Assembly: GCF_039538765.1 (NCBI RefSeq)
Contig: NZ_BAABCJ010000001.1
Location: 1,116,001 to 1,180,000 of the forward strand
DNA: 64,000 nt
Direction of reading: 5' to 3'
DNA from: Zhihengliuella alba
Lineage (GTDB): Bacteria; Actinomycetota; Actinomycetes; Actinomycetales; Micrococcaceae
Shown: positions 33,017 to 41,215 of the stretch, one piece after another
Layout: the number at the start of each line of letters is the position of its first letter
Position numbering within the stretch: the first letter of the stretch is position 1
Notes under the pieces: generated by a model
The model's input: the letters and a program-made list of their open reading frames with translations, nothing else
Told to the model about the DNA's origin: nothing
Database searches by the model: none
Made by a program: the position numbers and the translations under genes

Positions 33017-33296
33017 GCTCCGGAGCGGCGCCGGAACGCCTCGAGGGAGAGCACGTTGGAGTCCTCTGGGCTCGGTTCGGCGGGTGCCGGATCGGTCGAC
33101 AGTGCGCTCGTCATCTTCGCTGCGGCGGCGTGCTTCATCTCATCGATCACGTGCGGTATCGCGTGAGCATGCTCGCCTGGGACCAGCCCATCATGTCCAT
33201 GACAACGCGCCCGTCGACGCCCATCAGCAGCAGCAGGGCCGCGGCGTGCCGGCCGTCGTGCAGTCGGACATCGAGAACGTCGGCCGACCGGAGGAA
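33013..33296 (-). pseudogene. Relic C-terminus of a second tyrosine integrase
   Basis: Read leftward, codons give LHDGRHAAALLLLMGVDG, then GWSQASMLTRY (catalytic Arg-His and Tyr region), then after a one-base deletion HVIDEMKHAAAAKMTSAL and a C-terminus ending RRRSGA. This is the actinophage integrase C-terminal box (normally HDLRHTAAT...GWS...RYQHV) broken by a frameshift at the Tyr and by an in-frame stop at 33297-33299. The rest is lost. It abuts the 3' end of the HIRAN gene. Confidence 0.8.
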
Positions 33297-33338
33297 TTAC
33301 TTGGGGTCCTGGGCGCGTCGGCCCGAGGCGCCCCCGGC

Positions 33339-34562
33339 CTAGGCCTCTGGTCTTAGCTCCAGGGCGTCGACCTCGACGGCCCTAGCCATGCGCCGGGACT
33401 GAATGAGTACGACGATCCCGACGACGATGCAGCCGATGGTCAGGAGGGGCCCGACGCCCGGGATCAGGCCCAGCAGCAGTCCGATCCCGATGGCGAGCAC
33501 GAGGATCACGACTCCGCTGACACGGTGCATAGTCGGCGAGGTCCGGCGCTCCCGGTCGGTCACGTGGACGATCTTCTTCCCGACCTGCACGGCCCGTGCG
33601 GTCGGGTCTGCGGCGTCGCGCTCTCCTGGCAACGGCCGTCGGGCCGCCGCGGGCGCCTTCTCGTCCTGGTTTGGGGCCTTCTGCCCCGGCCGGAGTCCGG
33701 CCTCGCCCCGTCCCGCCGCTGGCTCCGGCTCGGGCACGTCGTAGGACGCCGCCGGCGGGACCAGGATGGGCGCCTTCGTCGGCGTCGTCAGCCACGACCC
33801 CGGCAACTCGGCGGCCTTCGCCCCGAGCACCTTGGCCTCCGCACTCAGCTCATTGCCTACCACGACTCCCCACACGCCCAGGCTCCACCCGTCGGCCTCG
33901 ATCCGGTCGATCGTCGGCAGGAAGTGCTTCGAACTCGCCGCCGTCAGCTCGCCGATGCGCTCGCCGTCGAGCCGGACCTCGGCCAGCTCCCGGGCGGGCC
34001 CCGACTTCGCAGGCCGCTCGATCCGGTGCAGCGTCAGGATCACCGGGGCCTCGCCCCGCTCGGTCACGTAGTCGAAGAGATGCTCGAAATGGTGCTCCTC
34101 GCCCGTCACCTGTAGAGACCCGCCCCGGGGCAGCACGACCACACCGTCGAGCGACCCCTGGTTCACCGGCAGGACGTTCCCCGCCGCCGGCAACTGGACA
34201 TGCACCTGACTGTGCAAGGTCGCCTTCTGCGACGAGTCGTAGCCGTCCCGGTATTGCGCGAAGATGCTGCCCCGTGTCGTCGCCCGGTACCCCGATGCCG
34301 CCAGCCGGTGCAGCTCCGGTGCTAACTCCCTCGCCGCTTCACGATCCAGATACCCCACAATGTGCCCACGAACCCGGACCGAGACCGCAAGCGGGTCCTT
34401 CGGATTGCTTGGCTCCGGCACCAGGTCCGCCTCGACGTCCTCCGACACCCAGTCCTCCCGCGTCGGCTTCTGCATCAACGCCCCCAGCACACCCCGCTGA
34501 TGGTAGGACTCGCCGACGACTTCAGCCCGCGCTGAGCACCGCACCAACTCGAACTTCTCCAT
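33339..34562 (-). CDS. HIRAN-domain protein with C-terminal membrane anchor
   Basis: 407 residues from ATG 34562 (a TTG at 34574 is an alternative). An N-terminal HIRAN-type domain (about 14-80) shows VVGESYHQRG, ADLVPEPSNPKDPLAVSV and GHIVGYLDREAARELAP. A second related beta segment follows at 160-220 (AEVRLDGERIGELTAASSKHFLP). A low-complexity Pro/Ala/Glu linker leads to two hydrophobic helices near the C-terminus (VSGVVILVLAIGIGLLLGL, LLTIGCIVVGIVVLI). HIRAN domains bind DNA ends; tethering one to the membrane is unusual. Confidence 0.75.
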   Translation of the reverse strand: MEKFELVRCSARAEVVGESYHQRGVLGALMQKPTREDWVSEDVEADLVPEPSNPKDPLAVSVRVRGHIVGYLDREAARELAPELHRLAASGYRATTRGSIFAQYRDGYDSSQKATLHSQVHVQLPAAGNVLPVNQGSLDGVVVLPRGGSLQVTGEEHHFEHLFDYVTERGEAPVILTLHRIERPAKSGPARELAEVRLDGERIGELTAASSKHFLPTIDRIEADGWSLGVWGVVVGNELSAEAKVLGAKAAELPGSWLTTPTKAPILVPPAASYDVPEPEPAAGRGEAGLRPGQKAPNQDEKAPAAARRPLPGERDAADPTARAVQVGKKIVHVTDRERRTSPTMHRVSGVVILVLAIGIGLLLGLIPGVGPLLTIGCIVVGIVVLIQSRRMARAVEVDALELRPEA

Positions 34563-34587
34563 GACCCGCCCCAATCACTCGTCGTCC

Positions 34588-34703
34588 CTAGTTTTGCTCG
34601 TCAAACCCCGCTTGCGACTCCTCGCCAGCGGGCTCGGGCTCACGCGCGAACCGCTCGCGCGCCAGCTCCATCGGCGAATGACCGCCAAGTCCTACACATC
34701 AGC
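34588..34703 (-). pseudogene. Short coding relic in a 544-bp gene-poor stretch
   Basis: The stretch 34,563-35,106 has no complete gene that I can support. On the minus strand, 34588-34703 reads VGLGGHSPMELARERFAREP and ends EEQ-type acidic residues before TAG, like the C-terminal end of a protein ('LGG.SP.ELARERF'), but it has no start and is closed upstream by TGA. Probably the remnant of a lost gene. Confidence 0.25.
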
Positions 34704-35094
34704 CGACCCCGCCGGCTCACCGGGCGTCTGTCCCTCGCAAGCGTCACGACCACCGCCAGGCTCCCGGTGCGTCAGAAAAGCTGAGACTCCTCTCCGCGTG
34801 ACGCCGAGCACGATGACGAAGCGGGCCTTGAGCCCACCGCGACCGCAAACATCGTCGGCCGCCTCGAACGAGTGCGCATGAACCGCCCTCCATAGTGTGT
34901 GCCACCGAGCATAGTCCTGCGCCGCGTTAGGGACATGTCTAGGTCAGATCATGCGTAGGGCCATCATCGCTGTCGCGGGACGGTCCGTTCACATGGCCGC
35001 TTGTATCACGGGCGCTCGTGCAGCCCGTCCGGTGAACCCCGGCGAAGCCCCACCCGAGGCTCCGGCGCAGGTGAAGCATTTCGTCGTCGCCACC

Positions 35095-35100
35095 TAGGAT
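35095..35100 (+). promoter_or_regulatory. -10 hexamer TAGGAT for a leaderless transcript
   Basis: TAGGAT ends 6 bases before the ATG at 35107, and no Shine-Dalgarno is present. The same arrangement recurs at rarD, the SUKH-like gene and menF. Confidence 0.5.
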
Positions 35101-35106
35101 GCTGTC

Positions 35107-35361
35107 ATGCCGCATTTCCGCACGCCCGAGGACGTCGCCAATGAGCTGGGTTTGAAGATCGGCATGCTCCGCCGGATCTGCCGAACCAACGACCACCTCT
35201 GCACGCGCCTCGAGCGCGGCCGGCTCGTCCTGACTGACGAGAATGTTCAAGGCGTCATCAAGCACCTGATCGGCGGGCACGAGCGAAGCCGTGGGGCGAA
35301 CGACCTCACGCCCGACCCCTTCACAGAGGAGAGCCGTGGAGTATCCGCCGCAGACAAATGA
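35107..35361 (+). CDS. Small DNA-binding-type protein A1 (duplicated module)
   Basis: 84 residues. 'FRTPEDVANELGLKIGMLRRICR' looks like a helix-turn-helix, followed by CTRLERGRLVLT and a 'HL' helix, ending in an acidic PDPF..E tail. Its last 26 bp overlap the start of the next gene. A paralogue of equal length and layout follows at 35,774. Probably a regulator. Confidence 0.65.
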   Translation: MPHFRTPEDVANELGLKIGMLRRICRTNDHLCTRLERGRLVLTDENVQGVIKHLIGGHERSRGANDLTPDPFTEESRGVSAADK

Positions 35362-35551
35362 CCAGCCCGGGCAGAAGGCATACACGGTCCAGCAGGCTGC
35401 GGCCGCATACGGCATCTCACCTAACGTCATTCGGGCGCACATCAGGCACGGCAATTTGATTGCTCGCTACCCGAGTAGCCGACCAGTGATCGGGGTCGAT
35501 GAACTAGCCGAATGGTTCGAGTCGCTGCCATCGGAGCCGCCGAGCGGGTGA
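35336..35551 (+). CDS. Excisionase-like HTH protein B1 (duplicated module)
   Basis: 71 residues from GTG 35336 (GAGGAGA upstream). 'YTVQQAAAAYGISPNVIRAHIRHGNLIARYPSSRP' then 'VDELAEWFESLP' is the helix-turn-helix 17 (excisionase/MerR-like) pattern. Identical to its paralogue at 36,003 in 41 of 71 positions by direct count. Confidence 0.75.
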   Translation: MEYPPQTNDQPGQKAYTVQQAAAAYGISPNVIRAHIRHGNLIARYPSSRPVIGVDELAEWFESLPSEPPSG

Positions 35552-35773
35552 TCCGCGGTGCGCTCCTCGGGCTTCTCGCGGACGATACGGGCGACGCCGT
35601 TCCGCACAGCGGCTGACAGTGAGACGCTGGTGCAGCGACGGACCTCGCGAATGTCCCAGCCAGCGACAGGAAGGTTGACCGCGAACTCAGAGATTCGCAA
35701 AACTTACAACCCAGCTGATGCGTATTGGGCCGTACAAGTGAATTGCGGGCCCGTGCTAGGAACTGGAGGGCGA

Positions 35774-36028
35774 ATGGCATACTTCCGAACCCCCGAAGAA
35801 GTCGCCCCGGAGTTGGGCATCACGCCGACAACCCTGCGCCTCATCTGCAAGAACACCGGGTTCTGCACGCGCCTCGAACGCCGGCGCATCACGCTAACCC
35901 AGGCCGACATCGAACGAGTTCTCCGGCACTTGGCGGTTGAACAAGAGAAGAAAAACCGCTGGTGGGAAGAGCCCGAACCCGATCCCTTCGCCGAGGAGCC
36001 CCATGGAAGACCTGCCGCAACTCCCTGA
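35774..36028 (+). CDS. Small DNA-binding-type protein A2 (duplicated module)
   Basis: 84 residues, GGAGGG before ATG. Shares FRTPE, ELG, LR.IC, CTRLER.R, LT, HL and PDPF blocks with A1 at 35,107. Again overlaps the next gene by exactly 26 bp. Confidence 0.65.
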   Translation: MAYFRTPEEVAPELGITPTTLRLICKNTGFCTRLERRRITLTQADIERVLRHLAVEQEKKNRWWEEPEPDPFAEEPHGRPAATP

Positions 36029-36218
36029 ACATCCTGACCGGATTGCCTACACCGTCGAGCAGGCCGCGTCCGCAGTCGGAGTTTCGAAGGACATCATCAG
36101 AGCTCACATCAAGCGGGGTAACCTGGTCGCCCGCTATCCGTCCAGCAGGCCAATCATCAGTGCCCAGGAACTCGGGGACTGGCTCGAGGCACTCCCGACC
36201 GAGCCACCGGAGTCGTAG
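36003..36218 (+). CDS. Excisionase-like HTH protein B2 (duplicated module)
   Basis: 71 residues, GAGGAG before ATG. 'YTVEQAASAVGVSKDIIRAHIKRGNLVARYPSSRP' then 'AQELGDWLEALP'. Same fold and length as B1. The recognition helix is nearly the same, so both may bind related sites. Confidence 0.75.
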   Translation: MEDLPQLPEHPDRIAYTVEQAASAVGVSKDIIRAHIKRGNLVARYPSSRPIISAQELGDWLEALPTEPPES

Positions 36219-36341
36219 TCCGAGGCCGGGTGGGCTCGCTGGGACGAACAGGCAAGTGCATGCGCGCAGCTCAAGGCGCACACCGGCGCGTCCGGCTCAT
36301 CTACAAGTTTCTTCCTGATCCGCATCCCGGAGGGGGTTGAA

Positions 36342-36377
36342 CGTGTGGCCCAGGCGTGTACCCGCCTGGGCCACACG
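36342..36377 (+). terminator. Bidirectional terminator between convergent genes
   Basis: CGTGTGGCCCAGGCG (36342-36356) pairs perfectly with 36363-36377, 6-base loop. It lies between the B2 gene (plus) and the end of the gene at 36,384 (minus), so it can serve both. Confidence 0.75.
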
Positions 36378-36383
36378 CATGTC

Positions 36384-36650
36384 CTAGCCGCTGTAGTAGT
36401 CCGGGGCGCTCTTGCCTAGACGGTGATCCATGACATCGACTGTGGTCAGGAAAACCGTCAGGCCGTAAGGCACGGCCCCGTGTTTTTCTTGGACGTCCCA
36501 GACCTCATCGATGCGGTATGCGGCCCTCGTGGTGAGGATGAACTGTCCCGCCACCGGCGTAGTTTCGCAGTAGCTATCGTCCCACTGCTCTCCATCGTCA
36601 GCGATGTACCTGACGAAGATCTGCGGCTGAGCGTATCCGCCATCTGCCAT
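36384..36650 (-). CDS. Hypothetical protein
   Basis: 88 residues from ATG 36650 (GGGAG 5 nt upstream; longer upstream starts lack it). Beta-rich: 'IFVRYIADDGEQWDDSYCETTPVAGQFILTT' and 'YGLTVFLTTVDVMDHR'. No family recognised. Confidence 0.6.
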   Translation of the reverse strand: MADGGYAQPQIFVRYIADDGEQWDDSYCETTPVAGQFILTTRAAYRIDEVWDVQEKHGAVPYGLTVFLTTVDVMDHRLGKSAPDYYSG

Positions 36651-37138
36651 TAGAACTCCCTTCCCTTGGTGCCGGACGTCCACTACGGCCGGTCGAGACC
36701 AGACTATGGTTCGCTGGTCGTGACATAGCGACGGCGGAAGTCAAGCAAGTCTCAGGTTGCCGAGGTCAAGCGAAGGCCCAGTAGTGGGCACCTTCCCCCG
36801 AGGTGCTCGATCTCCTCAACTCTGCCCGGCGAGATCGAAGGTGACGACGGCCTGACGGGCACAGAGCGAAGCGCGCTGGCCCGGAAGGACGAGACCGCCA
36901 TCACCCGGCGTGGTGGCCAGACATATTCCGCCCTGAGCCGGCCACCCCCGAGCCGTAGTCCGCACGGAGTCCGCAAGCGCTCCAAAACCGAACTACCCCT
37001 ACCAGCGACGACCAATGCTGAGTGCCCCGGGTTTGTGCGGAATTCAGGCGACCGCAACGCTAACCAATAGCGTGACAGCGGTCCGTCAACTTCCGCTGAG
37101 CCGGGGCCCGGACGCGCTCGCAGCGGCCGGGGCGACGC
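36651..37138 (+). other. 488-bp stretch without a supported gene
   Basis: Open frames here are short and have no convincing start, family or composition. A minus-strand stretch around 36,955-37,000 loosely resembles a tRNA D arm, but no cloverleaf follows. This is the seam between the island and the core-like chromosome. Confidence 0.5.
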
Positions 37139-37179
37139 AGAGAGGCCACCACTGTCCGCAGGACGGTGGTGGCCTCTCT
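37139..37179 (-). terminator. 19-bp stem terminator of the 37,203 gene
   Basis: 37139-37157 pairs with 37161-37179 over 19 bp with one wobble, 3-base loop. It lies 24 bp past the 3' end of the minus-strand gene at 37,203. Confidence 0.65.
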
Positions 37180-37202
37180 GTCGCGACAGGGAGCTCCGGA
37201 CA

Positions 37203-37886
37203 TCAGCCCGCCGACTCCAGATCCTGCCGGGTGTAGGTGGCGAGCGAGTCGCCGTCGAGGGTCATCGCGACGACCATGTCCAGGTCCGGGGCGTCCGGCC
37301 CGAGGGTCGCCATGGCCTCGGACGCGATCCCCTCGAGGTCGACCTCGGCCTCCGTGCCCGGACAGGTCGCAGGCGCACCGCCGCCGGTGTCCGCGTCGAT
37401 GTGCAGGGCGAGCAGGCCGGCGTCCGGGGAGTCCCAGGACCGGATCAGATCGAACGGGCAGCTGAAGCCTTCGACCGAGGAGACGCCCTCGGCGGCCAGC
37501 CACTGCTGCATCCTCTCGTCGGCCCAGGCCTGGAGCTCCTCCGGGCCCGGCGCCTCGACCGAGGGCTGCGCGACGCCGGCACCGTCCTCGTCGGCCCCGG
37601 TCCCCGCGGAGTCCTCGATCTTGCTGAGCCGCGGCGTCTCCGGGGCGGGCCCGCCCCGGGCCTCCTGGACGAGGTGGACGATGCCCATGGTGAGGCCGAC
37701 GCCGACGACGGCCACGATCGACGTGCCGACAAGCAGGAGCAGGAGCATGCCCGCCAGCGGGCCGCCGCGCCGGCGGCGCTCGCGCGGAGCACTGCGCCTA
37801 CCCACGGGCGACTCCCGGCGCGGTGCGGCGGCGGACGGCCCTCCTGGGGCCGTGGGCGCGGGTGATCGACGACAAGGTTCCCCCAA
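37203..37886 (-). CDS. Membrane-anchored protein of unknown function
   Basis: 227 residues. Arg/Pro-rich N-terminus (1-45), one transmembrane helix (about 47-70, MLLLLLVGTSIVAVVGVGLTM), then an extracytoplasmic part with Glu/Ala-rich spacer and a folded domain containing two Cys (FSCPFDL and ATCPG) that could form a disulfide. The topology suggests a secreted-face sensor or wall protein. No family recognised. Confidence 0.65.
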   Translation of the reverse strand: MGEPCRRSPAPTAPGGPSAAAPRRESPVGRRSAPRERRRRGGPLAGMLLLLLVGTSIVAVVGVGLTMGIVHLVQEARGGPAPETPRLSKIEDSAGTGADEDGAGVAQPSVEAPGPEELQAWADERMQQWLAAEGVSSVEGFSCPFDLIRSWDSPDAGLLALHIDADTGGGAPATCPGTEAEVDLEGIASEAMATLGPDAPDLDMVVAMTLDGDSLATYTRQDLESAG

Positions 37887-37927
37887 CGGATTGTCCTGGA
37901 TGTTCCTCGCACCCTAGCATCGGGCGG

Positions 37928-38800
37928 CTACCAGCCGAGCGGGCGTCCCGCCATCTTCTCCAGCCGCGCGATGCGGTCCGCCATCGGCGGATGCGTGGCG
38001 AACAGCTTCTTGGCCCCGCCGAGGAACGGGTTCGCGATCATCAGATGCGAGGTGTTGACCAGCTTCTGATCGTCCGGCAGCGGCGCGCGCTGGACGCCGA
38101 GCTCCAGCTTGCGCAGGGCGGAGGCCAGCGCCAGCGGGTCGTTCGTCAGCTGCGCGCCGTCCTCGTCGGCGTCGTACTCGCGGGTCCGGCTGACCGCCAT
38201 CTGGATCAGCGCGGCGGCCAGGGGTGCGAGCAGCGCGAGTGCGATCATGGCGATCGGGTTCACGTTCCGGCGGTCCCCGCCGCCGCCGAAGAACATCATG
38301 AACTGAGCCACCGAGGTGATGACGCCGGCGACGGCCGCCGCCACGGACGAGGTGAGGATGTCCCGGTTGTAGACGTGCATGAGCTCGTGCCCGAGGACGC
38401 CGCGGAGCTCCCGCTCGTCCAGCAGCTGCATGATGCCCTCGGTGCAGCACACGGCCGCGTTCTCCGGATTCCGGCCCGTGGCGAAGGCATTGGGGGCCAG
38501 GGTCGGCGAGACGTAGAGCCGCGGCATCGGCTTCTGCGCGGTCATCGAGAGGTCGCGGACGATCCGGTAGTAGGCGGGGTGCTCGGCCTCCGTGACCGGG
38601 TAGGCCTGCATGGAGCGGAGCGCGATCTTGTCCGAGTTCCAGTAGCCGTACGCCGTGGTGCCCAGGCCGATCAGCGCGAACAGCCAGATGAACATCGAGT
38701 TGCCCGTGCCGGAGGCGATCAGCGCGCCCAGGACGAGGAGCAGCGCGAACAGGGCCCCCAGGAGCAGGGCCGTCTTCAGTCCGTTGTTGTGGTTGTGCAC
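37928..38800 (-). CDS. htpX: HtpX-like membrane zinc metalloprotease
   Basis: 290 residues from GTG 38800; that start gives the family N-terminus VHNHNNGLKTALLLG, and TACTCT ends 6 bases before it, fitting a leaderless mRNA. A GTG at 38830 is the longer alternative. Two N-terminal helices, the zinc motif HELMH (in VLGHELMHVYNRD), a pair of helices, then the EYDADEDGA zinc ligand. M48B family proteases degrade misfolded membrane proteins. Confidence 0.9.
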   Translation of the reverse strand: MHNHNNGLKTALLLGALFALLLVLGALIASGTGNSMFIWLFALIGLGTTAYGYWNSDKIALRSMQAYPVTEAEHPAYYRIVRDLSMTAQKPMPRLYVSPTLAPNAFATGRNPENAAVCCTEGIMQLLDERELRGVLGHELMHVYNRDILTSSVAAAVAGVITSVAQFMMFFGGGGDRRNVNPIAMIALALLAPLAAALIQMAVSRTREYDADEDGAQLTNDPLALASALRKLELGVQRAPLPDDQKLVNTSHLMIANPFLGGAKKLFATHPPMADRIARLEKMAGRPLGW

Positions 38801-38833
38801 GGTTCCAGAGTACTGACCCCGCGAGGCCACCCG

Positions 38834-40150
38834 CTACGGGACGGGGCGCCGGGCGTCGTAGCGCAGGAAGCCGGGCTGCCAGCGCATCAGCCCGGTGGCG
38901 ACCGCCACGCAGAGGACGCCCCCGACCATCAGTGTCCACGGCTCGCCGACGATGTTCGCCGCCCCGCCGGCGACGAGGTCGCCGACGCGCGGTCCGCCCG
39001 CGACGACGACGATGAACACGCCCTGCAGGCGTCCCCGCAGCCGGTCCGGCGTGGCCGACTGCAGGATGGTGTTGCGGAACACGCCGGAGACCGAGTCGGC
39101 GACGCCGGCCAGCAGCATGAACCCGGCGGCGGGCCAGAGCCAGGCGGTCGCACCGCCGTCGTCCGGCAGCTCGGAGCCGGCGGCGAGGTAGACGACGACG
39201 CCGAAGCCGCAGATGCACAGCCCCCACGCGACCACCGACCAGTACACGGCCGCCCCGTGCCAGTGGACGCGGCCCAGGGGGCCGGAGAAGAGGCCGGTGA
39301 GGAACGCGCCGAGGGCCGTGGCCGCCAGCAGCACGCCGACGGTGGTCTCGCCGCCGCCGATGAGCACGGCGCCGATCGCGGGCAGCAGGGCGCGCGGGGC
39401 GGCCATGATCATGGCCGCCAGGTCGATGAGGAAGGTCATCCGCACGTTCCGCCGCGTCGCGAGGAACCCGAAGCCCTCGATCACCGACCCCAGGCCCACG
39501 CGGCGCCGCCGCGGCGACAGCGTGGCCGCACCGCCGCTGTCCTCCCCCTGCCCCGGCGGGAGCGGCGGCAGGCGCCAGATCGCCCAGAGCGCGGCGAGGT
39601 AGGTGACGACGTCGACCGAGTAGGTCCAGGCGTAGCCGACCTGCGCGACGAGTACACCGCCCAGGAGCGGGCCGACCATCATCGCGACGCTGAAGGTCAG
39701 CATGTTCAGGGCGTTCGCGGCCGGCAGGAGCTTGACGCCGACGAGGGCGGGGATGATGGCCCCACGCGTGGGCTGATTGATGCCGACGGCGCCCGAGTGG
39801 ACGGCGATCAGCGCGTAGAGGACCCAGACGTTCTCCAGCCCGGCCCACGCCTGGGCGGCGATGGCCGCGGTCGCCAGCCACAGGACCGCGGCCGAGGCGA
39901 GGGCGACCCGGCGGCGGTCGAACGCGTCGGCGACGGCCCCGCCGTAGAGGCCCGCCACGACGAGCGGCACGACGGCGAACAGGCCCAGGAGCCCCACGTA
40001 GAGGCTCGACTGGGTCAGTTTGTAGACCTCCAGGCTCACCGCGACGAGCGTGAGCTGGCTGCCCACCGCGGACAGCGTGTTGCCGAGCCACAGCCGCCGG
40101 AAGTCCGGGCTGACCCGCAGCGGGGTGAGGTCGGCGAGGAGTCTGGGCAC
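38834..40150 (-). CDS. MFS exporter, EntS/DUF-type family
   Basis: 438 residues with about twelve hydrophobic segments. 'FRRLWLGNTLSAVGSQLTLVAVSLEVY' and 'GLYGGAVADAFDRRRV' are typical of the enterobactin-exporter-like MFS branch, and 'GLYGGAVADAFDRRR' is its A-motif. Substrate not predictable; siderophore or drug efflux are common in the branch. Its 3' end lies 4 bp before the upstream edge of the longer htpX start, so the two may be co-transcribed. Confidence 0.85.
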   Translation of the reverse strand: MPRLLADLTPLRVSPDFRRLWLGNTLSAVGSQLTLVAVSLEVYKLTQSSLYVGLLGLFAVVPLVVAGLYGGAVADAFDRRRVALASAAVLWLATAAIAAQAWAGLENVWVLYALIAVHSGAVGINQPTRGAIIPALVGVKLLPAANALNMLTFSVAMMVGPLLGGVLVAQVGYAWTYSVDVVTYLAALWAIWRLPPLPPGQGEDSGGAATLSPRRRRVGLGSVIEGFGFLATRRNVRMTFLIDLAAMIMAAPRALLPAIGAVLIGGGETTVGVLLAATALGAFLTGLFSGPLGRVHWHGAAVYWSVVAWGLCICGFGVVVYLAAGSELPDDGGATAWLWPAAGFMLLAGVADSVSGVFRNTILQSATPDRLRGRLQGVFIVVVAGGPRVGDLVAGGAANIVGEPWTLMVGGVLCVAVATGLMRWQPGFLRYDARRPVP

Positions 40151-40216
40151 GCTCGTGAGCCTAGCCCCTCCCCGCGCGCAGGGCGGCAGCGCCCCGCGGG
40201 CGGGGCGCGGGCCGGG

Positions 40217-41215
40217 CTACGCCTCGGAGTGCGCGGCCTCCCGGGCGATCATCCGCCGCTCCAGGTACACGCCGGCGCCGACGACCGCCGCCCCGGCCAG
40301 GGCGAGGCCGATCACGGGCCAGACCGTGGCGGGGTCCGCCGGGACGATGCTCCGGTCCTCCGCCTGCCACGGCCACAGGGCGCGCAGTCCGCCGGCCATC
40401 AGCCCGGTGATGACCACCATGGTCACGTGGTGGCGGACGGCCAGCAGCCGGCGGAGGGCGAGCACGATCAGGACGCCGCCGACGAGCGCGCCGGCGAGGA
40501 AGACGCCGAGGTAGCCCAGGTCGCGATCGTTCACCGCGGCCAGCGTCGGCTCGTAGACCCCGAGCGCGAGAAGCAGGAAGGACCCGGACAGCCCCGGCAG
40601 CGCGAGGGCGCCGACGGCCAGCGCGGCGCAGAGCATGAGCGTGACCGGCGTGATCGCGACGTTCTGCGCGGGCAGGCTGACCGCGACGGCGGCGACCGCC
40701 GTGGCAATGGCCAGGTAGAGCCAGTCCCGGCTGCGCCACCGGCCGGCCAGGCGGATGGGCACGAGCAGCGAGACGAGCACCATACCGAAGAACGCGGCCC
40801 GCATCAGCACCGGGTGGTTCGCTGCGAGGTCCTCCATGAAGTGGGCCATCACGAGGATGCCGACGCCCATGCCGGCGAAGAGCGGCAGCAGCAGCAGCCA
40901 GTCCACCTCGCGCAGGCGATCCCGCGCCGCGCTGCGGCGCTCGGGCCCCCGGAAGATCCCGGCGATCAGACCGCAGACGCCGACGATGAGCGCCGATGCG
41001 CTGGCGATGAGCCGCTCGTAGACCATGACGACCAGCGCGACGGTGCCGCCGCTGACGCCCGGCATGGTCTCGACGGTGCCGATCAGGGCGCCGCGCAGCC
41101 CGTTGGCGACGATCTCCCGTCCGGGGCGCCGTCCGGCGCGCCCGCTCCGGGCGGCCCCGGCCGGGTTCCGCTCCCCCGGGGTGCCCTGCTCCACGGTCTC
41201 CGGTGCCCCGCTCAT
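40217..41215 (-). CDS. DUF368 membrane protein (PopT-like)
   Basis: 332 residues, ATGA overlap with fprA. Signature ALIGTVETMPGVSGGTVALVV near residue 45 and a second GALALPGLSGSFLLL near 190, with about nine hydrophobic segments. DUF368 proteins include PopT, reported to recycle undecaprenyl phosphate across the membrane for cell-wall synthesis. Coupling to fprA is probably just operon packing. Confidence 0.85.
   Translation of the reverse strand: MSGAPETVEQGTPGERNPAGAARSGRAGRRPGREIVANGLRGALIGTVETMPGVSGGTVALVVMVYERLIASASALIVGVCGLIAGIFRGPERRSAARDRLREVDWLLLLPLFAGMGVGILVMAHFMEDLAANHPVLMRAAFFGMVLVSLLVPIRLAGRWRSRDWLYLAIATAVAAVAVSLPAQNVAITPVTLMLCAALAVGALALPGLSGSFLLLALGVYEPTLAAVNDRDLGYLGVFLAGALVGGVLIVLALRRLLAVRHHVTMVVITGLMAGGLRALWPWQAEDRSIVPADPATVWPVIGLALAGAAVVGAGVYLERRMIAREAAHSEA

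Noticed and set aside
34939..35454. 171-codon minus-strand frame opposite the A1/B1 genes
   Set aside because: Antisense to two better-supported genes; composition is that of a shadow.
35467..35700. Minus-strand frame with a protein-like N-terminal half (FAVNLPVAGWDIREVRR)
   Set aside because: Only a TTG start, overlaps the B1 gene antisense, and no family recognised. It may be a relic, but I cannot support it as a gene.
36950..37010. Minus-strand stretch resembling a tRNA D arm (TAGTTCGGTTTTGGAGC)
   Set aside because: No anticodon stem, T arm or acceptor stem can be paired around it.
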